DNA of 59,686 bases from Candidatus Angelobacter sp. Gp1-AA117 (GTDB taxonomy: Bacteria > Acidobacteriota > Terriglobia > Terriglobales > Acidobacteriaceae): positions 1-59,686 of the forward strand of contig QHVI01000041.1 of the NCBI GenBank assembly GCA_003223515.1, read 5' to 3'. The translations under genes were made by a program, and so were the position numbers. Under the pieces are notes generated by a model. It had not been told where the DNA came from and did no database searches. It saw only the letters and a list, made by a program, of their open reading frames with translations. Of this stretch, positions 17,293-25,869 are shown one piece after another; positions within the stretch are counted from its first letter, which is position 1, and the number at the start of each line of letters is the position of its first letter.

Positions 17293-19686
17293 ATGAATCT
17301 TGTTGGAAATATTCGTTATGCCCTGCGGCAGTTCAGGTTGTCGCCTGTGTTTACTGGTGCGGCGGTGCTCACGCTGGCCCTGGGAATCGGGGGAACTACC
17401 GCGATTTTCACGCTCATTCATGCAGTGATGCTGCGGTCGCTGCCGGTTTCTGATCCTGCCCGGCTGTACCGCGTGGGCGAAGGCGATGACTGCTGCGTGG
17501 AAGGCGGGCCGCAGGATCGCTGGGGGATGTTTTCTTATCCTCTGTACGAGCGGCTGAAGGCAGAGACGCCGGAATTTGAAGAGGTGACGGCATTCCAGGC
17601 CGGGCCAAACCGTATGGCCGTGAGGCGGGAAAAAGTTGAATCGGTGGCGCGCACGCTACGCACCGAATATGTGACGGGAACCTATTTCTCCGTACTGGGT
17701 GTGGGAGCGTTTGGCGGACGGGTATTGACGCCAGCCGATGACACGCCCGCGTCTACACCAGTGGCGGTGTTGAGCCATCATGTCTGGCAGACGGTTTATG
17801 GCAGCGATCCGGCGGTCGTGGGTTCGACATTCATGATTGAGGGGCATCCATTCACAGTTGTGGGAATTGCGCCGCCGGGATTTTTCGGGGAGACGCTGCG
17901 CAGCGATCCTCCGGATCTATGGGTTCCCCTGCAGCAGGAGCCATTGATTGCAGGAGACAGTTCCTTGCTGCACCAATCCATTTCGGCATGGCTGCGCATG
18001 ATTGGCCGGTTGAAGCCCGGAGCGTCAGTGCAGGGAATGTCACCGCGCCTGACGGGGCTTCTGCGGCAATGGATCGAGCATGATTCCGGGTATCCTGCCA
18101 ACTGGCTGCCGGACATTGTTCGAATGCTTCCCAAGCAGAATCTCAATGTGGTGCCTGCGGGCGCAGGGGTGGCGGTGATGAAAGAGGAGTACGGGCGCAG
18201 CCTGCAAATCCTGCTGGTGGTGTGCGGGCTGGTGCTGCTGATTGCCTGCGCCAACGTAGCCAACCTGCTGCTGGCGCGCGGAGTGGCGCGGCGCACACAA
18301 ACCGCGGTGCGGATGGCGGTGGGCGCCTCGCGGCGGCAGATCATTCATTACGCCCTGACGGAAAGCATCCTGCTGGCGATTGGCGGGGCGATTGCCGGAC
18401 TGGTGGTTGCCATTGGAGCGGCAACATTGCGCGGGTCGGGCCGGAGCACCAGCGACCGCTCAACCTTCGCGCGCAAAGCGCTGCTGGTGGTGCAGGCTAC
18501 TTTATCGGTGGTGCTGGTGTCAGGCGCAACCATGCTGGCGCGCAGCCTCAACAAGCTGGAGCACCAGGATTTCGGATTCCAGGTGCAGAACCGGGTCATG
18601 GTGGCGCTGCACGAACCACCAGCCAGCTACCCGCTGCCGAAGCTGATGTCGATTTACCGGCAGCTTGAAGAGCGGCTCAGCAGTTTGCCGGGAGTACAAG
18701 GCGCAGGGCTGGCCATGTACAACCCGCTCACCGATAACTGGGGTGAGGGAATTCTGGTACAGGGGCATCCGCAGCCCAAGATGGGTGAGGAATCGGGCGC
18801 TTCATGGGACCGGATGAGCGCGAGCTATCTCCAGAACCTGGGCATGCCGATGGTGCGCGGACGTTACTTCACTGCCGCGGACAACGAGACGGCGCAACTG
18901 GTAGCAATCGTGAATGAAGCTTTTGTGAAACGCTTCTTCAAGAGCAATGAAGATCCCCTGGACCAGCACTTCGGCATCGACCTGCCGGAACTTGCCAGCA
19001 CCTTCCGAATCATAGGAGTAGTGCGCGACGCCAAGTTTGCGGGATTCCAATTGAGCAAGCCGGCACGCCCCATGTTTTATGTACCGCTGATGCAGACGGT
19101 GAATTATCCGCACCCACTGCTGAAGAAGATTGAGCTGCGCTCGCATTACATCAGCGGAATCATGCTGGTGACGCAGGCCTCGCCGGGCGCACTGGAGCCG
19201 GTGCTTACGCGGGCGCTGGCAGAGGTGGACCCGAACCTGACTATTGACAACGTGCGAACGCTGCAACAGCAGGTGGATTACTCTTTTGAGCAGGAGCGCT
19301 CCGTGGCCGGACTCGCCGCCCTGTTTGGCATCGTGGCGCTGCTGCTGGCGGCGGTGGGGCTCTACGGGGTGACGGCGTACACGGTGGCGCAGCGGACGCA
19401 GGAGATCGGCATCCGCATGGCGCTGGGCGCTGACCGCGCCAACGTGGTGCAGATGGTACTGCGGGGAGCGTCGATGCGGGTGCTGACGGGAATCGTTCTT
19501 GGGTTGCCGCTGGCTGTGGGCGCAGGCAAGCTGATCTCGGCACAGCTCTATGGGGTTTCGATCTACGATCCTCCGGCGTTGGGTGCAGCGACCATTGCGT
19601 TGTCGGTTTCGGCGTTTCTGGCGGCGATCATCCCGGCGGGCAGGGCGGCGTCGATCTCGCCGATGAGAGCGTTGCGAACGGAATAA
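17293..19686 (+). CDS. ADOP-type MacB/FtsX ABC transporter permease
   Basis: A 797-residue inner-membrane protein of the acidobacterial 'ADOP' permease type (two FtsX units). It has an N-terminal helix in LTLALGIGGTTAIFTLI, a periplasmic MacB-PCD region (about 45-290), the first FtsX block (ILLVVCGLVLLIACANVANLLLARG, RTQTAVRMAVGASRRQI), a second periplasmic region, and a C-terminal FtsX block (LFGIVALLLAAVGLYGVTAYTVAQRTQEIGIRMALGA). No ATPase is adjacent, as usual for ADOPs. After GLVVAIGAA (near 18420) the sequence passes straight into TLRGSGRSTSDRSTFARKALLVVQ. The family normally has about 55-60 extra residues there, including a helix, so an in-frame deletion is likely. Function unknown. 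Confidence 0.88.
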   Translation: MNLVGNIRYALRQFRLSPVFTGAAVLTLALGIGGTTAIFTLIHAVMLRSLPVSDPARLYRVGEGDDCCVEGGPQDRWGMFSYPLYERLKAETPEFEEVTAFQAGPNRMAVRREKVESVARTLRTEYVTGTYFSVLGVGAFGGRVLTPADDTPASTPVAVLSHHVWQTVYGSDPAVVGSTFMIEGHPFTVVGIAPPGFFGETLRSDPPDLWVPLQQEPLIAGDSSLLHQSISAWLRMIGRLKPGASVQGMSPRLTGLLRQWIEHDSGYPANWLPDIVRMLPKQNLNVVPAGAGVAVMKEEYGRSLQILLVVCGLVLLIACANVANLLLARGVARRTQTAVRMAVGASRRQIIHYALTESILLAIGGAIAGLVVAIGAATLRGSGRSTSDRSTFARKALLVVQATLSVVLVSGATMLARSLNKLEHQDFGFQVQNRVMVALHEPPASYPLPKLMSIYRQLEERLSSLPGVQGAGLAMYNPLTDNWGEGILVQGHPQPKMGEESGASWDRMSASYLQNLGMPMVRGRYFTAADNETAQLVAIVNEAFVKRFFKSNEDPLDQHFGIDLPELASTFRIIGVVRDAKFAGFQLSKPARPMFYVPLMQTVNYPHPLLKKIELRSHYISGIMLVTQASPGALEPVLTRALAEVDPNLTIDNVRTLQQQVDYSFEQERSVAGLAALFGIVALLLAAVGLYGVTAYTVAQRTQEIGIRMALGADRANVVQMVLRGASMRVLTGIVLGLPLAVGAGKLISAQLYGVSIYDPPALGAATIALSVSAFLAAIIPAGRAASISPMRALRTE

Positions 19687-19735
19687 AAAAACCCTTTCAC
19701 CATAGCGCGGCAGGCCGCAACCAAACGGCAAGCTG

Positions 19736-20329
19736 TTATCTGGCTTTCACGATGGCGTTGTAGCCGTCGCTGGCGAGACGGCTGCGCATGGATTCGGCTT
19801 CTTTTTGATCGTTGAACGGGCCTACCTGCACGTGAAACAGGGAATCACCCGCCACGTTGGAAACGACCAGCACCGGATACTGCTTCTTCCTCAGAGCGGC
19901 TCCGAGGATTTCCGCGTCTTCCTGCTTGGAGACGGCTGCTACCTGCACCATGTATGTCCCGTTACCGGCAGCTTTGAATTCCGGAGGAGTGTTCCTGGCG
20001 GAATCGTTTTGATCCTGTGTTTTGGTCGCGTCAGCCGCGGGAGTGGCAGCCGAAGTATCAGGAGGAGTGCCGGCGGCCGGCTGCGTCACTACGGGCGTGG
20101 CTGCGGGTACGGCTTCTGTGTTCCTGCCAGCAGCAGGTTTATTCGCAGGAGTGCCGCTGTTCGGGACATTGGTCACGAGAGTGGTGGCGCCGCTGGGCGA
20201 GCCGCTATGGCCGAGCATATAACCCAGAGTGAAGAAGACAGCGCAGAGGATGACCAGTCCAAAGAAAATGCCCAGGAGCTTGCCTGTGCCTAAAGTGATT
20301 TCCGTATCCTGAGAGGGTGTGGTGAACAT
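19736..20329 (-). CDS. SPOR-domain membrane protein
   Basis: A 197-residue protein with a short cytoplasmic tail, one transmembrane helix (GIFFGLVILCAVFFTLGYMLG, about 19-39), a Pro/Ala/Thr-rich periplasmic linker (about 45-115) and a C-terminal SPOR domain (about 125-197). The SPOR pattern is YMVQVAAVSKQEDAEILGAALRKK...FHVQVGPFNDQKEAESMRSRL. SPOR domains bind denuded peptidoglycan at division sites, so a role in envelope or septum biology is likely. GGAG precedes the ATG by seven bases. It is convergent with the ADOP gene and has no obvious operon partner. Confidence 0.88.
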   Translation of the reverse strand: MFTTPSQDTEITLGTGKLLGIFFGLVILCAVFFTLGYMLGHSGSPSGATTLVTNVPNSGTPANKPAAGRNTEAVPAATPVVTQPAAGTPPDTSAATPAADATKTQDQNDSARNTPPEFKAAGNGTYMVQVAAVSKQEDAEILGAALRKKQYPVLVVSNVAGDSLFHVQVGPFNDQKEAESMRSRLASDGYNAIVKAR

Positions 20330-20367
20330 TATTACTCCAGCGTGTACAACTTCCTCCCATCAATGCA

Positions 20368-20510
20368 CCAGGGCTGAAGCCCTGGAGTGCGTGGCTGTAA
20401 CGCGGGCATGAATGCCCGCTCTTCCACCACATGCGCTAAAGCATATTCATGAGACGGCTTCTACTTACAATCGTATCCCAGATTGCATTGGCCCACACTA
20501 GGGCCAATGC
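20368..20510. repeat. Cluster of three perfect REP-like hairpins
   Basis: Three perfect stems occur within the 405-bp gap between the SPOR and slipin genes: CCAGGGCT-GA-AGCCCTGG (20368-20385), GCGGGCAT-GA-ATGCCCGC (20402-20419) and GCATTGGCCC-ACACTA-GGGCCAATGC (20485-20510). The first two share an identical two-base GA loop. The rest of the gap shows nothing recognisable. None has a U-tract, so they look like dispersed REP elements rather than terminators. Confidence 0.65.
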
Positions 20511-20734
20511 CCGGTATTCGTTTAAGTAACAACACGGGAATTCGCCTGGAGTTGTTGCATCGCAGAGGTTTGAAAGGAGCCTGGTGGAAATGCCCTGATG
20601 CTGCATGGTTCGCACCGGCATTGTCGGGGTTCTTCGCTACGCCCTCCCTCCTGCGTCGGTTGGGCTTGCTTGATTTCATGACAGCAGGAGAGAGTGTGGT
20701 TCAGCGAAGCATTTCATCCAACCCGGCAGCTTCT

Positions 20735-21511
20735 TCACTTCTGCGGTGGCTTGCCGGCAATCTTGTTGAGAGCGTCGGTCAAGGTTGAGAGGAAGTCCAT
20801 GGGCAGCGGGAACACGATGGTGGTGTTCTTTTCCACGCCTATCTCAGTGAGCGTCTGAAGATAGCGGAGCTGCAGGGTAATAGGTTCGGTGGCAAGCACG
20901 TGGGCGGCATCAGCCAGGCGCTGGGAGGCTGAGAATTCGCCTTCCGCATGGATGATCTTGGCGCGCTTTTCGCGTTCCGCTTCAGCCTGCTTGGCCATGG
21001 CACGGAGCATAGACTCGGGCAGATCAACCTGCTTCACTTCCACGTTGGAGACCTTTACGCCGTAAGGCGAGGTGTGCTGGTCGAGAATGCTCTGGATGCG
21101 GGCGTTCAGCTTGTCGCGGTGGGCCAGCAGTTCATCGAGGTCCACTTCGCCGAGCACGGAGCGCAGCGTGGTCTGGGCAAACTGCTGGGTCTGGTAATAG
21201 TAGTTCTGCACCTGCACGATGGCCTGGGGAGCATTGATGACGCGCCAGTACACAACGGCATTTACCTTCAGGGTGACGTTGTCACGGGTGATGATGTCCT
21301 GAGGCGGAACTTCGAGCGCCTGCTGGCGAAGATCTACGCGGACGATGCGGTCAATGGGGCCAAAGACCAGGATCACGCCGGGACCTTTGGCGTCCTGGAG
21401 CAGGCGGCCCAGGCGGAAGATTACGCCGCGTTCGTATTCGCTCAGGATCTTGATGGAACTGAGAAGGTAAAGTCCGATGATGACGACGACGATAAAGCCA
21501 AAGTATTCCAC
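20735..21511 (-). CDS. Slipin / SPFH (band 7) membrane protein
   Basis: A 258-residue stomatin-like protein. It has an N-terminal membrane segment (FGFIVVVIIGLYLLSSI) and the SPFH domain beginning SEYERGVIFRLGRLL, with GVILVFGPIDRIVRVDLR and VDAVVYWRV-like NAVVYWRV. The coiled-coil region is KQAEAEREKRAKIIHAEGEFSAS, and the tail is TTIVFPLPMDFLSTL. Slipins form membrane microdomain scaffolds and pair with NfeD proteases, and a NfeD gene lies 374 bp upstream on the same strand. The start is GTG 21511 with GGAGG four bases upstream. It is probably the last gene of the TPR-NfeD-slipin group. Confidence 0.92.
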   Translation of the reverse strand: MEYFGFIVVVIIGLYLLSSIKILSEYERGVIFRLGRLLQDAKGPGVILVFGPIDRIVRVDLRQQALEVPPQDIITRDNVTLKVNAVVYWRVINAPQAIVQVQNYYYQTQQFAQTTLRSVLGEVDLDELLAHRDKLNARIQSILDQHTSPYGVKVSNVEVKQVDLPESMLRAMAKQAEAEREKRAKIIHAEGEFSASQRLADAAHVLATEPITLQLRYLQTLTEIGVEKNTTIVFPLPMDFLSTLTDALNKIAGKPPQK

Positions 21512-21639
21512 AATGCCTCCGTACAGCTTGTGTGAGAGTCGGACCGGATTCTATGGCATGGAAGAGAGAAGCGAAAGAGAAAATTTTCAGGAGGGGAAAT
21601 ATTACAAGGCTGCAATTAAGCCTTACACAAAAATCTTTC

Positions 21640-21870
21640 ACCGCAGAGATCGCAGAGACCGCAGAGGAAGAAAATGCATAGGTTCTTCGGCCGCAAAGAA
21701 CGCGGCCTCAGAATGACAAAAACGGTACTCATTCAGAAAGAACGCGGCCTCAGAATGACAAAACGGTTCTCAGTCAGAAAGAACGCGGCCTCAGAATGAC
21801 AAAACGGCTTCAGTCGCAAAACCTTGCCTCAGAATGACAAAACACGATAAGGACGCTAAGGCCGCAAAGG
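21640..21870. repeat. Tandem degenerate repeat (about 38-42 bp period) plus CGCAGAG repeat
   Basis: The spacer between slipin and nfeD holds a CGCAGAG-type repeat (21640-21670) and then four head-to-tail copies of a unit containing GAACGCGGCCTCAGAATGAC. The core GCCTCAGAATGAC starts at 21705, 21747, 21788 and 21826, giving periods of 42, 41 and 38; the fourth copy is degenerate. There is no coding potential and no CRISPR-like regular spacing with unique spacers. Confidence 0.8.
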
Positions 21871-21885
21871 TAACTTAGCTATTTG

Positions 21886-23178
21886 TTACTGTGCAGCGAC
21901 GTTTGCGGGTTCCACTTCCAAGGTCAGGTCATGCACGCCACGAACAATGACAGGCTGGCCTATGTCTACATGGGGGCCGATGGCGTCCCAGAGCTCGCCG
22001 TGGACAAAGACCTTGCCTACGGGGGTGAGCGGGGCGCGGACAACGCCGACCTCCCCAATCAGGCCCTGCTCGCCGGTGACAACCTTATTTTGCCGGGCCT
22101 TCAATGCAATGGACATCAGAAAGATGGTGATTGCACCAAGCGGAATACTGAGGCCGAGAGCGGTCAGCCACTTGACGCGCATCTCCGGTATGGGACCATC
22201 CACCAGCAGAAGCGCACCGAGAAACAAGATGACTACGCCGCCGATGCCGAGCACACCATGGGTCTGGTACTTGGCCTCGAGAGCAAACAAGATGAATGCT
22301 CCAACGATCAGCGCCAGGGCAGCATAGCGGGTGGGCAACAGGTGCAGCGCAAATAACGCCAGCAGAATGGCAATGAAGCCAACAACGCCGGGAACCACAG
22401 CTCCGGGATGATTGAATTCGGCATAGAGAGCGAAAACGCCGATGAGCAGGAGAATGGCGGTGATATTGGGATCCATGAGCACGGAAAGGACGCGCTCGCG
22501 TAAGGTCATGTCATAGGTCTGCACATTCTTGCCGGCGAGATGCAGCACCACTTTGGTGCCGTCGAAGCGGGTGATGGTTTTGCCATCAGCCTGGCGGAAG
22601 AGATCTTTTTCATCATTGGCAATGTAGTCGATCAGATGCTGTGCCAGGGCTTCATCGGCGCTGAAAGATTTTGACTGGCGTATGGCGCTCTCGGCGATTT
22701 CGGCATTGCGTCCACGTTTGGAAGAGTAGGAGCGCATGAAGGCGGCGGCGTCATTTTCCATCTTGTCTCTCATAACGGGATCCATCCTGGAGCCGTCGCC
22801 CAGCACGGGATGGGCAGAGCCGGTATTGGTCCCCGGGGCCATGGCGGCCACATCAGCAGATTCAAGGATGAAAAAACCGGCGGAGGCTGCGGTGCTGCCT
22901 GAAGGAGTTACGTAGATGAGGACGGGAACAGGAGAATCGAGGATGCTATGAATAATGTCGCGAGTGGAGTAGAGGAGGCCGCCGGGCGTGCGAATTTCGA
23001 TGAGCAGGGCTTCGGCATGGGTGCGCTGGGCTTCCTGAATGGCGCGGTCGATGTGCTCGCTGACCAGAGGATGAATGGTGTCATCGATGACAACTTTGAC
23101 CACGTCTGCACGGCAGACCGACGAGGCAAAACAAACTGCCAGTGCAAGCAGGAATGAGACACGGATACGGCGATACAT
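21886..23178 (-). CDS. NfeD-family membrane serine protease (long form)
   Basis: A 430-residue long NfeD protein. Signal peptide (RRIRVSFLLALAVCFASSVCRA), then a ClpP-like serine protease domain: VSEHIDRAIQEAQ, IRTPGGLLYSTR, and PSGSTAASAGFFILESAD with the nucleophile Ser in AASAGFF. Four to five transmembrane helices (about 235-370, for example ITAILLLIGVFALYAEF) and a C-terminal OB-fold NfeD domain (GLIGEVGVVRAPL...GELWDAIG) follow. Family members cleave the C-terminus of stomatin/slipin partners, and a slipin is downstream here. ATG 23178 is chosen because AAGGAGG lies seven bases upstream. An earlier start would sit inside the upstream gene. Confidence 0.92.
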   Translation of the reverse strand: MYRRIRVSFLLALAVCFASSVCRADVVKVVIDDTIHPLVSEHIDRAIQEAQRTHAEALLIEIRTPGGLLYSTRDIIHSILDSPVPVLIYVTPSGSTAASAGFFILESADVAAMAPGTNTGSAHPVLGDGSRMDPVMRDKMENDAAAFMRSYSSKRGRNAEIAESAIRQSKSFSADEALAQHLIDYIANDEKDLFRQADGKTITRFDGTKVVLHLAGKNVQTYDMTLRERVLSVLMDPNITAILLLIGVFALYAEFNHPGAVVPGVVGFIAILLALFALHLLPTRYAALALIVGAFILFALEAKYQTHGVLGIGGVVILFLGALLLVDGPIPEMRVKWLTALGLSIPLGAITIFLMSIALKARQNKVVTGEQGLIGEVGVVRAPLTPVGKVFVHGELWDAIGPHVDIGQPVIVRGVHDLTLEVEPANVAAQ

Positions 23179-23188
23179 AAATCCTCCT

Positions 23189-24805
23189 TCAGGGTTGCGG
23201 CTGCGTCCTGACCGGGACGGCGGCCGCGATGTCACGTTTCAATGATGTTGCAGCAGCATTGGCAGGGTCGAGCGCCAATGCGTGTTCTACATTCTGTTCT
23301 GCGGATGCCGGATTCTTGTCGGTGAGATCGAGACGCGCCAGCACCAGATAGGCATCGGCAGAAGGCTTCAGTCGCAAGGATACACGGGCTTCGTTGCGGG
23401 CGCCTCTGGCATCCTGGTTCGATTCGAGCACGAGCGCAAGCCCGGAATGAGCATCAGCATTGACGGGATCGAGAATCACCGCCTCGCGGAATTCCTTTTC
23501 TGCCTCGTTGACCAGGCCCTGGTCGAGCAACTGGCGGCCGCGCTGGACATGGAAGGCAGCATGCGTGGAGGAATCGGTTTTCTGCAGCTTAAGCTCGTTG
23601 GCGTTCTCGATCTCTGCAGCCAACTGGCGGAATGAAGATTCGTCATAGTTGCGCTTGATCCGCTCCAGAGGCAGATGATCTTTGGATTGTGTTCCGGCCA
23701 TTACGGAATCGAGAAATGTCCTGGCTTCAGTATCAGGACGGATCGCGAGCAGCTCACGCAGTTGTCGCGCAGTTCCGGCGGTGTCTCCTTCGCGGAAAAG
23801 TTCGACGGCAAGATTGAAGCGGTAATCGCTATCGTTAGGATCGGTCTGGCTGCTTTTCTCGAAATAGCTGCGCGCATGCTTGTCGCCACGACGCGAGGCG
23901 ACTACGCCAAGGTTGTTGTAAACCTCGGTGAGTGGCAGCCGGGTGGCAAGAAAGTTGAAGGCAGCTTCGGCCTTGTCATAGTGGCCGGAAAAATAGGCGG
24001 CCATGCCGAGATAAAACCGGGCTTCGTTTGCATTGCGGTCGGTGTTGGGAATTCTGGAAAACCAGTTGATGGCCTGCTCATACTCGCGGCTGTCGTAGTA
24101 CGTCTTGGCCAGTTGCAGCATGGCGAGGGTGTGATTGGGTTCCAGGCGTAGCGCTTCCTTGAAATACTTGAGTTTCTCCGCGGCGTTGCCGGCGACGATG
24201 CCGCGAATGTAGTTCTCAAGGGCGTCGAGGCGGATGGGCGGGAACTGCGCGATGAACTGCTGCCTGGAGATGGTGCTGGTGAGGTTGAGGCTGTTCAGCA
24301 CGTCCCAGGTGAGCGCCGTCTGGATGGTGATCAGGCTGGTGAGCGGGCCGGATTCGACCAGCTCAGGGCTCAAGCGAAGTTTGCCCAGATCCATGACGTG
24401 AGCGCGCGCGGTGAAGGTGTTGCCATCAAAGCTGTAGCGGCCGACCACCACATAATCGGCATCAATCTGCTGCGCGATTTCATAAATGGTTGCGCGGGAT
24501 GGCTTGGCGGTAGCCGGAATGCCGAGACGATCGAACGCGTAGATGCGATCATCACGGCTGATGAGAAACAGTGAAGAGGAATTCAAACGGCTGCCGAGCA
24601 CTTCAGGAAACGATTCGCCAATCCAATCGATGCCGGGCACGTTGGAAGCATTTTCAAACGGCATGATCATGAGCATCTGATTGAACCGAACAGGTTGGGC
24701 CTGCTGGGCCGGTGCACAGTGCATCAGCAGAAGCAAGAAGGAGGCAATAAGGACAGATTTCCTCAAGATACTAAAATTATAGGACAGGTGCTTCCGGATT
24801 TTCAC
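23189..24805 (-). CDS. Secreted TPR protein with TolB/CsgG-like N-domain
   Basis: A 538-residue exported protein. Signal sequence about residues 15-33 (SVLIASFLLLLMHCAPA). The N-domain (about 42-190) has LMIMPFENASNVPGIDWIGESFPEVL and DADYVVVGRYSFDG, the pattern of TolB-N/CsgG-like 'FlgO' domains fused to TPRs. It is followed by tetratricopeptide repeats over about 200-350 (for example NHTLAMLQLAKTYYDSREYEQA) and 420-530 (HVQRGRQLLDQGLVNEAEKEFREAV). It probably scaffolds protein assembly in the periplasm. The stop is ten bases before nfeD, whose ribosome-binding site lies at the junction, so the two are likely an operon. The ribosome-binding site for its own start is weak. Confidence 0.8.
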   Translation of the reverse strand: MKIRKHLSYNFSILRKSVLIASFLLLLMHCAPAQQAQPVRFNQMLMIMPFENASNVPGIDWIGESFPEVLGSRLNSSSLFLISRDDRIYAFDRLGIPATAKPSRATIYEIAQQIDADYVVVGRYSFDGNTFTARAHVMDLGKLRLSPELVESGPLTSLITIQTALTWDVLNSLNLTSTISRQQFIAQFPPIRLDALENYIRGIVAGNAAEKLKYFKEALRLEPNHTLAMLQLAKTYYDSREYEQAINWFSRIPNTDRNANEARFYLGMAAYFSGHYDKAEAAFNFLATRLPLTEVYNNLGVVASRRGDKHARSYFEKSSQTDPNDSDYRFNLAVELFREGDTAGTARQLRELLAIRPDTEARTFLDSVMAGTQSKDHLPLERIKRNYDESSFRQLAAEIENANELKLQKTDSSTHAAFHVQRGRQLLDQGLVNEAEKEFREAVILDPVNADAHSGLALVLESNQDARGARNEARVSLRLKPSADAYLVLARLDLTDKNPASAEQNVEHALALDPANAAATSLKRDIAAAVPVRTQPQP

Positions 24806-25869
24806 CGGAGAGGCCGCAAAGGTAACCCAACCGAGTCAAAAACCCTCAACACAGCGTAGCGAAGCCACAACCAAAACCTTTTAACCGCAGAGGACGCAGA
24901 GAACGCAGAGAAATAACAAAAGTAGTTGATGTGTATTGAATTTGGCGGTGTGTTGCTCCTTATGGACCGCACGCGCCCTTGGCTGCGCGGGAGAATTCAT
25001 CGCAAGCAGAGAAGAATTCGATCGTTAGTAATAACAGAGAAAAGCTGATAAGAATTTTGTACACGCGACTTCCATGCAAATGCCAGAATTTATGGGTTGC
25101 GATGGCGTGTCGCCCAAAAATGTAGGCGCGCCGCGCCTGTGGACGGTCAGTTAAATAACTCTAATGAATTAACCTGCCCTTCCTTATGGCTCGCCCTTGG
25201 TACATGTCCTTATTCCTTAAAATGGGTACTAAGGGGCATGCCCTTCCAATTCTAGATTTCCTGTTTCCGGTACGTCATTCCGAAACTTAAGCGTTATCTA
25301 ATAAAGTGGGAATACTTCAAGTGTGTTCCTTATTCGTAAACACATCGAACAAGTTTTATTAGTTTAACATACTTATAATAAACGGCTTATGTGCAATAAA
25401 TTCGCATTTAATTCCTCCTGTGGATATCCGTAAGTATTGCCTATATTTTTTACGAATTCGGAAATCATTATTTATTTTGCGAATGTTTCCAGAGTAGATG
25501 CTCCTCGTTGGATACTCCTCAACAGGTTATCAGGTACTAAGGTTAAAGGATTCAAATAAAAGTCACTGCGTAGCGTGACGGCGGGCGAGAGCACAATTTG
25601 GCTTAGTGCTTATAAAGTGCGCCGCAAAAAAGTAAGAGGAGAGTGAAACGAATTGAGCTCTCCAGGCACTAGTAGTTGAGTTTATGAAGAAACCCTAATT
25701 CCGGACTGCCTAAGTGCCCTGGGGAGGGACACTGAGGCAAGTACACCAGGGAATTTCTTCTGCGAGAAAAAACGGATGAGCTTTGCGCACCACCCACGGT
25801 GGCCCGCAGAGTTTAAGACCCTCAACAATTAACAAATGAGCAGTTTTCTCACCAAGCGGGAGGTGGGAT
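24806..25869. other. 1.06-kb gene-free region, AT-rich in its centre
   Basis: No convincing gene on either strand. It starts with a CGCAGAG-type repeat (24882-24910). From about 25140 to 25520 it becomes clearly AT-rich, with stop codons in every frame and many T/A runs. A small palindrome GGGCATGCCC occurs at 25234-25243. The distal part carries the leader of the response regulator, ending in GGGAGGTGGG before its TTG start. Candidates for content are a long 5' leader, a regulatory RNA or decayed foreign DNA. None can be decided from the sequence alone. Confidence 0.6.

Noticed and set aside
20483-20788. A 101-codon plus-strand frame across the slipin 3' end
   Set aside because: It runs antisense to the conserved C-terminus of slipin, contains a REP-like hairpin and has no family resemblance or ribosome-binding site.
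21693-21845. CRISPR array
   Set aside because: Repeat units are contiguous and degenerate with no unique spacers of constant length, and no cas gene is present.
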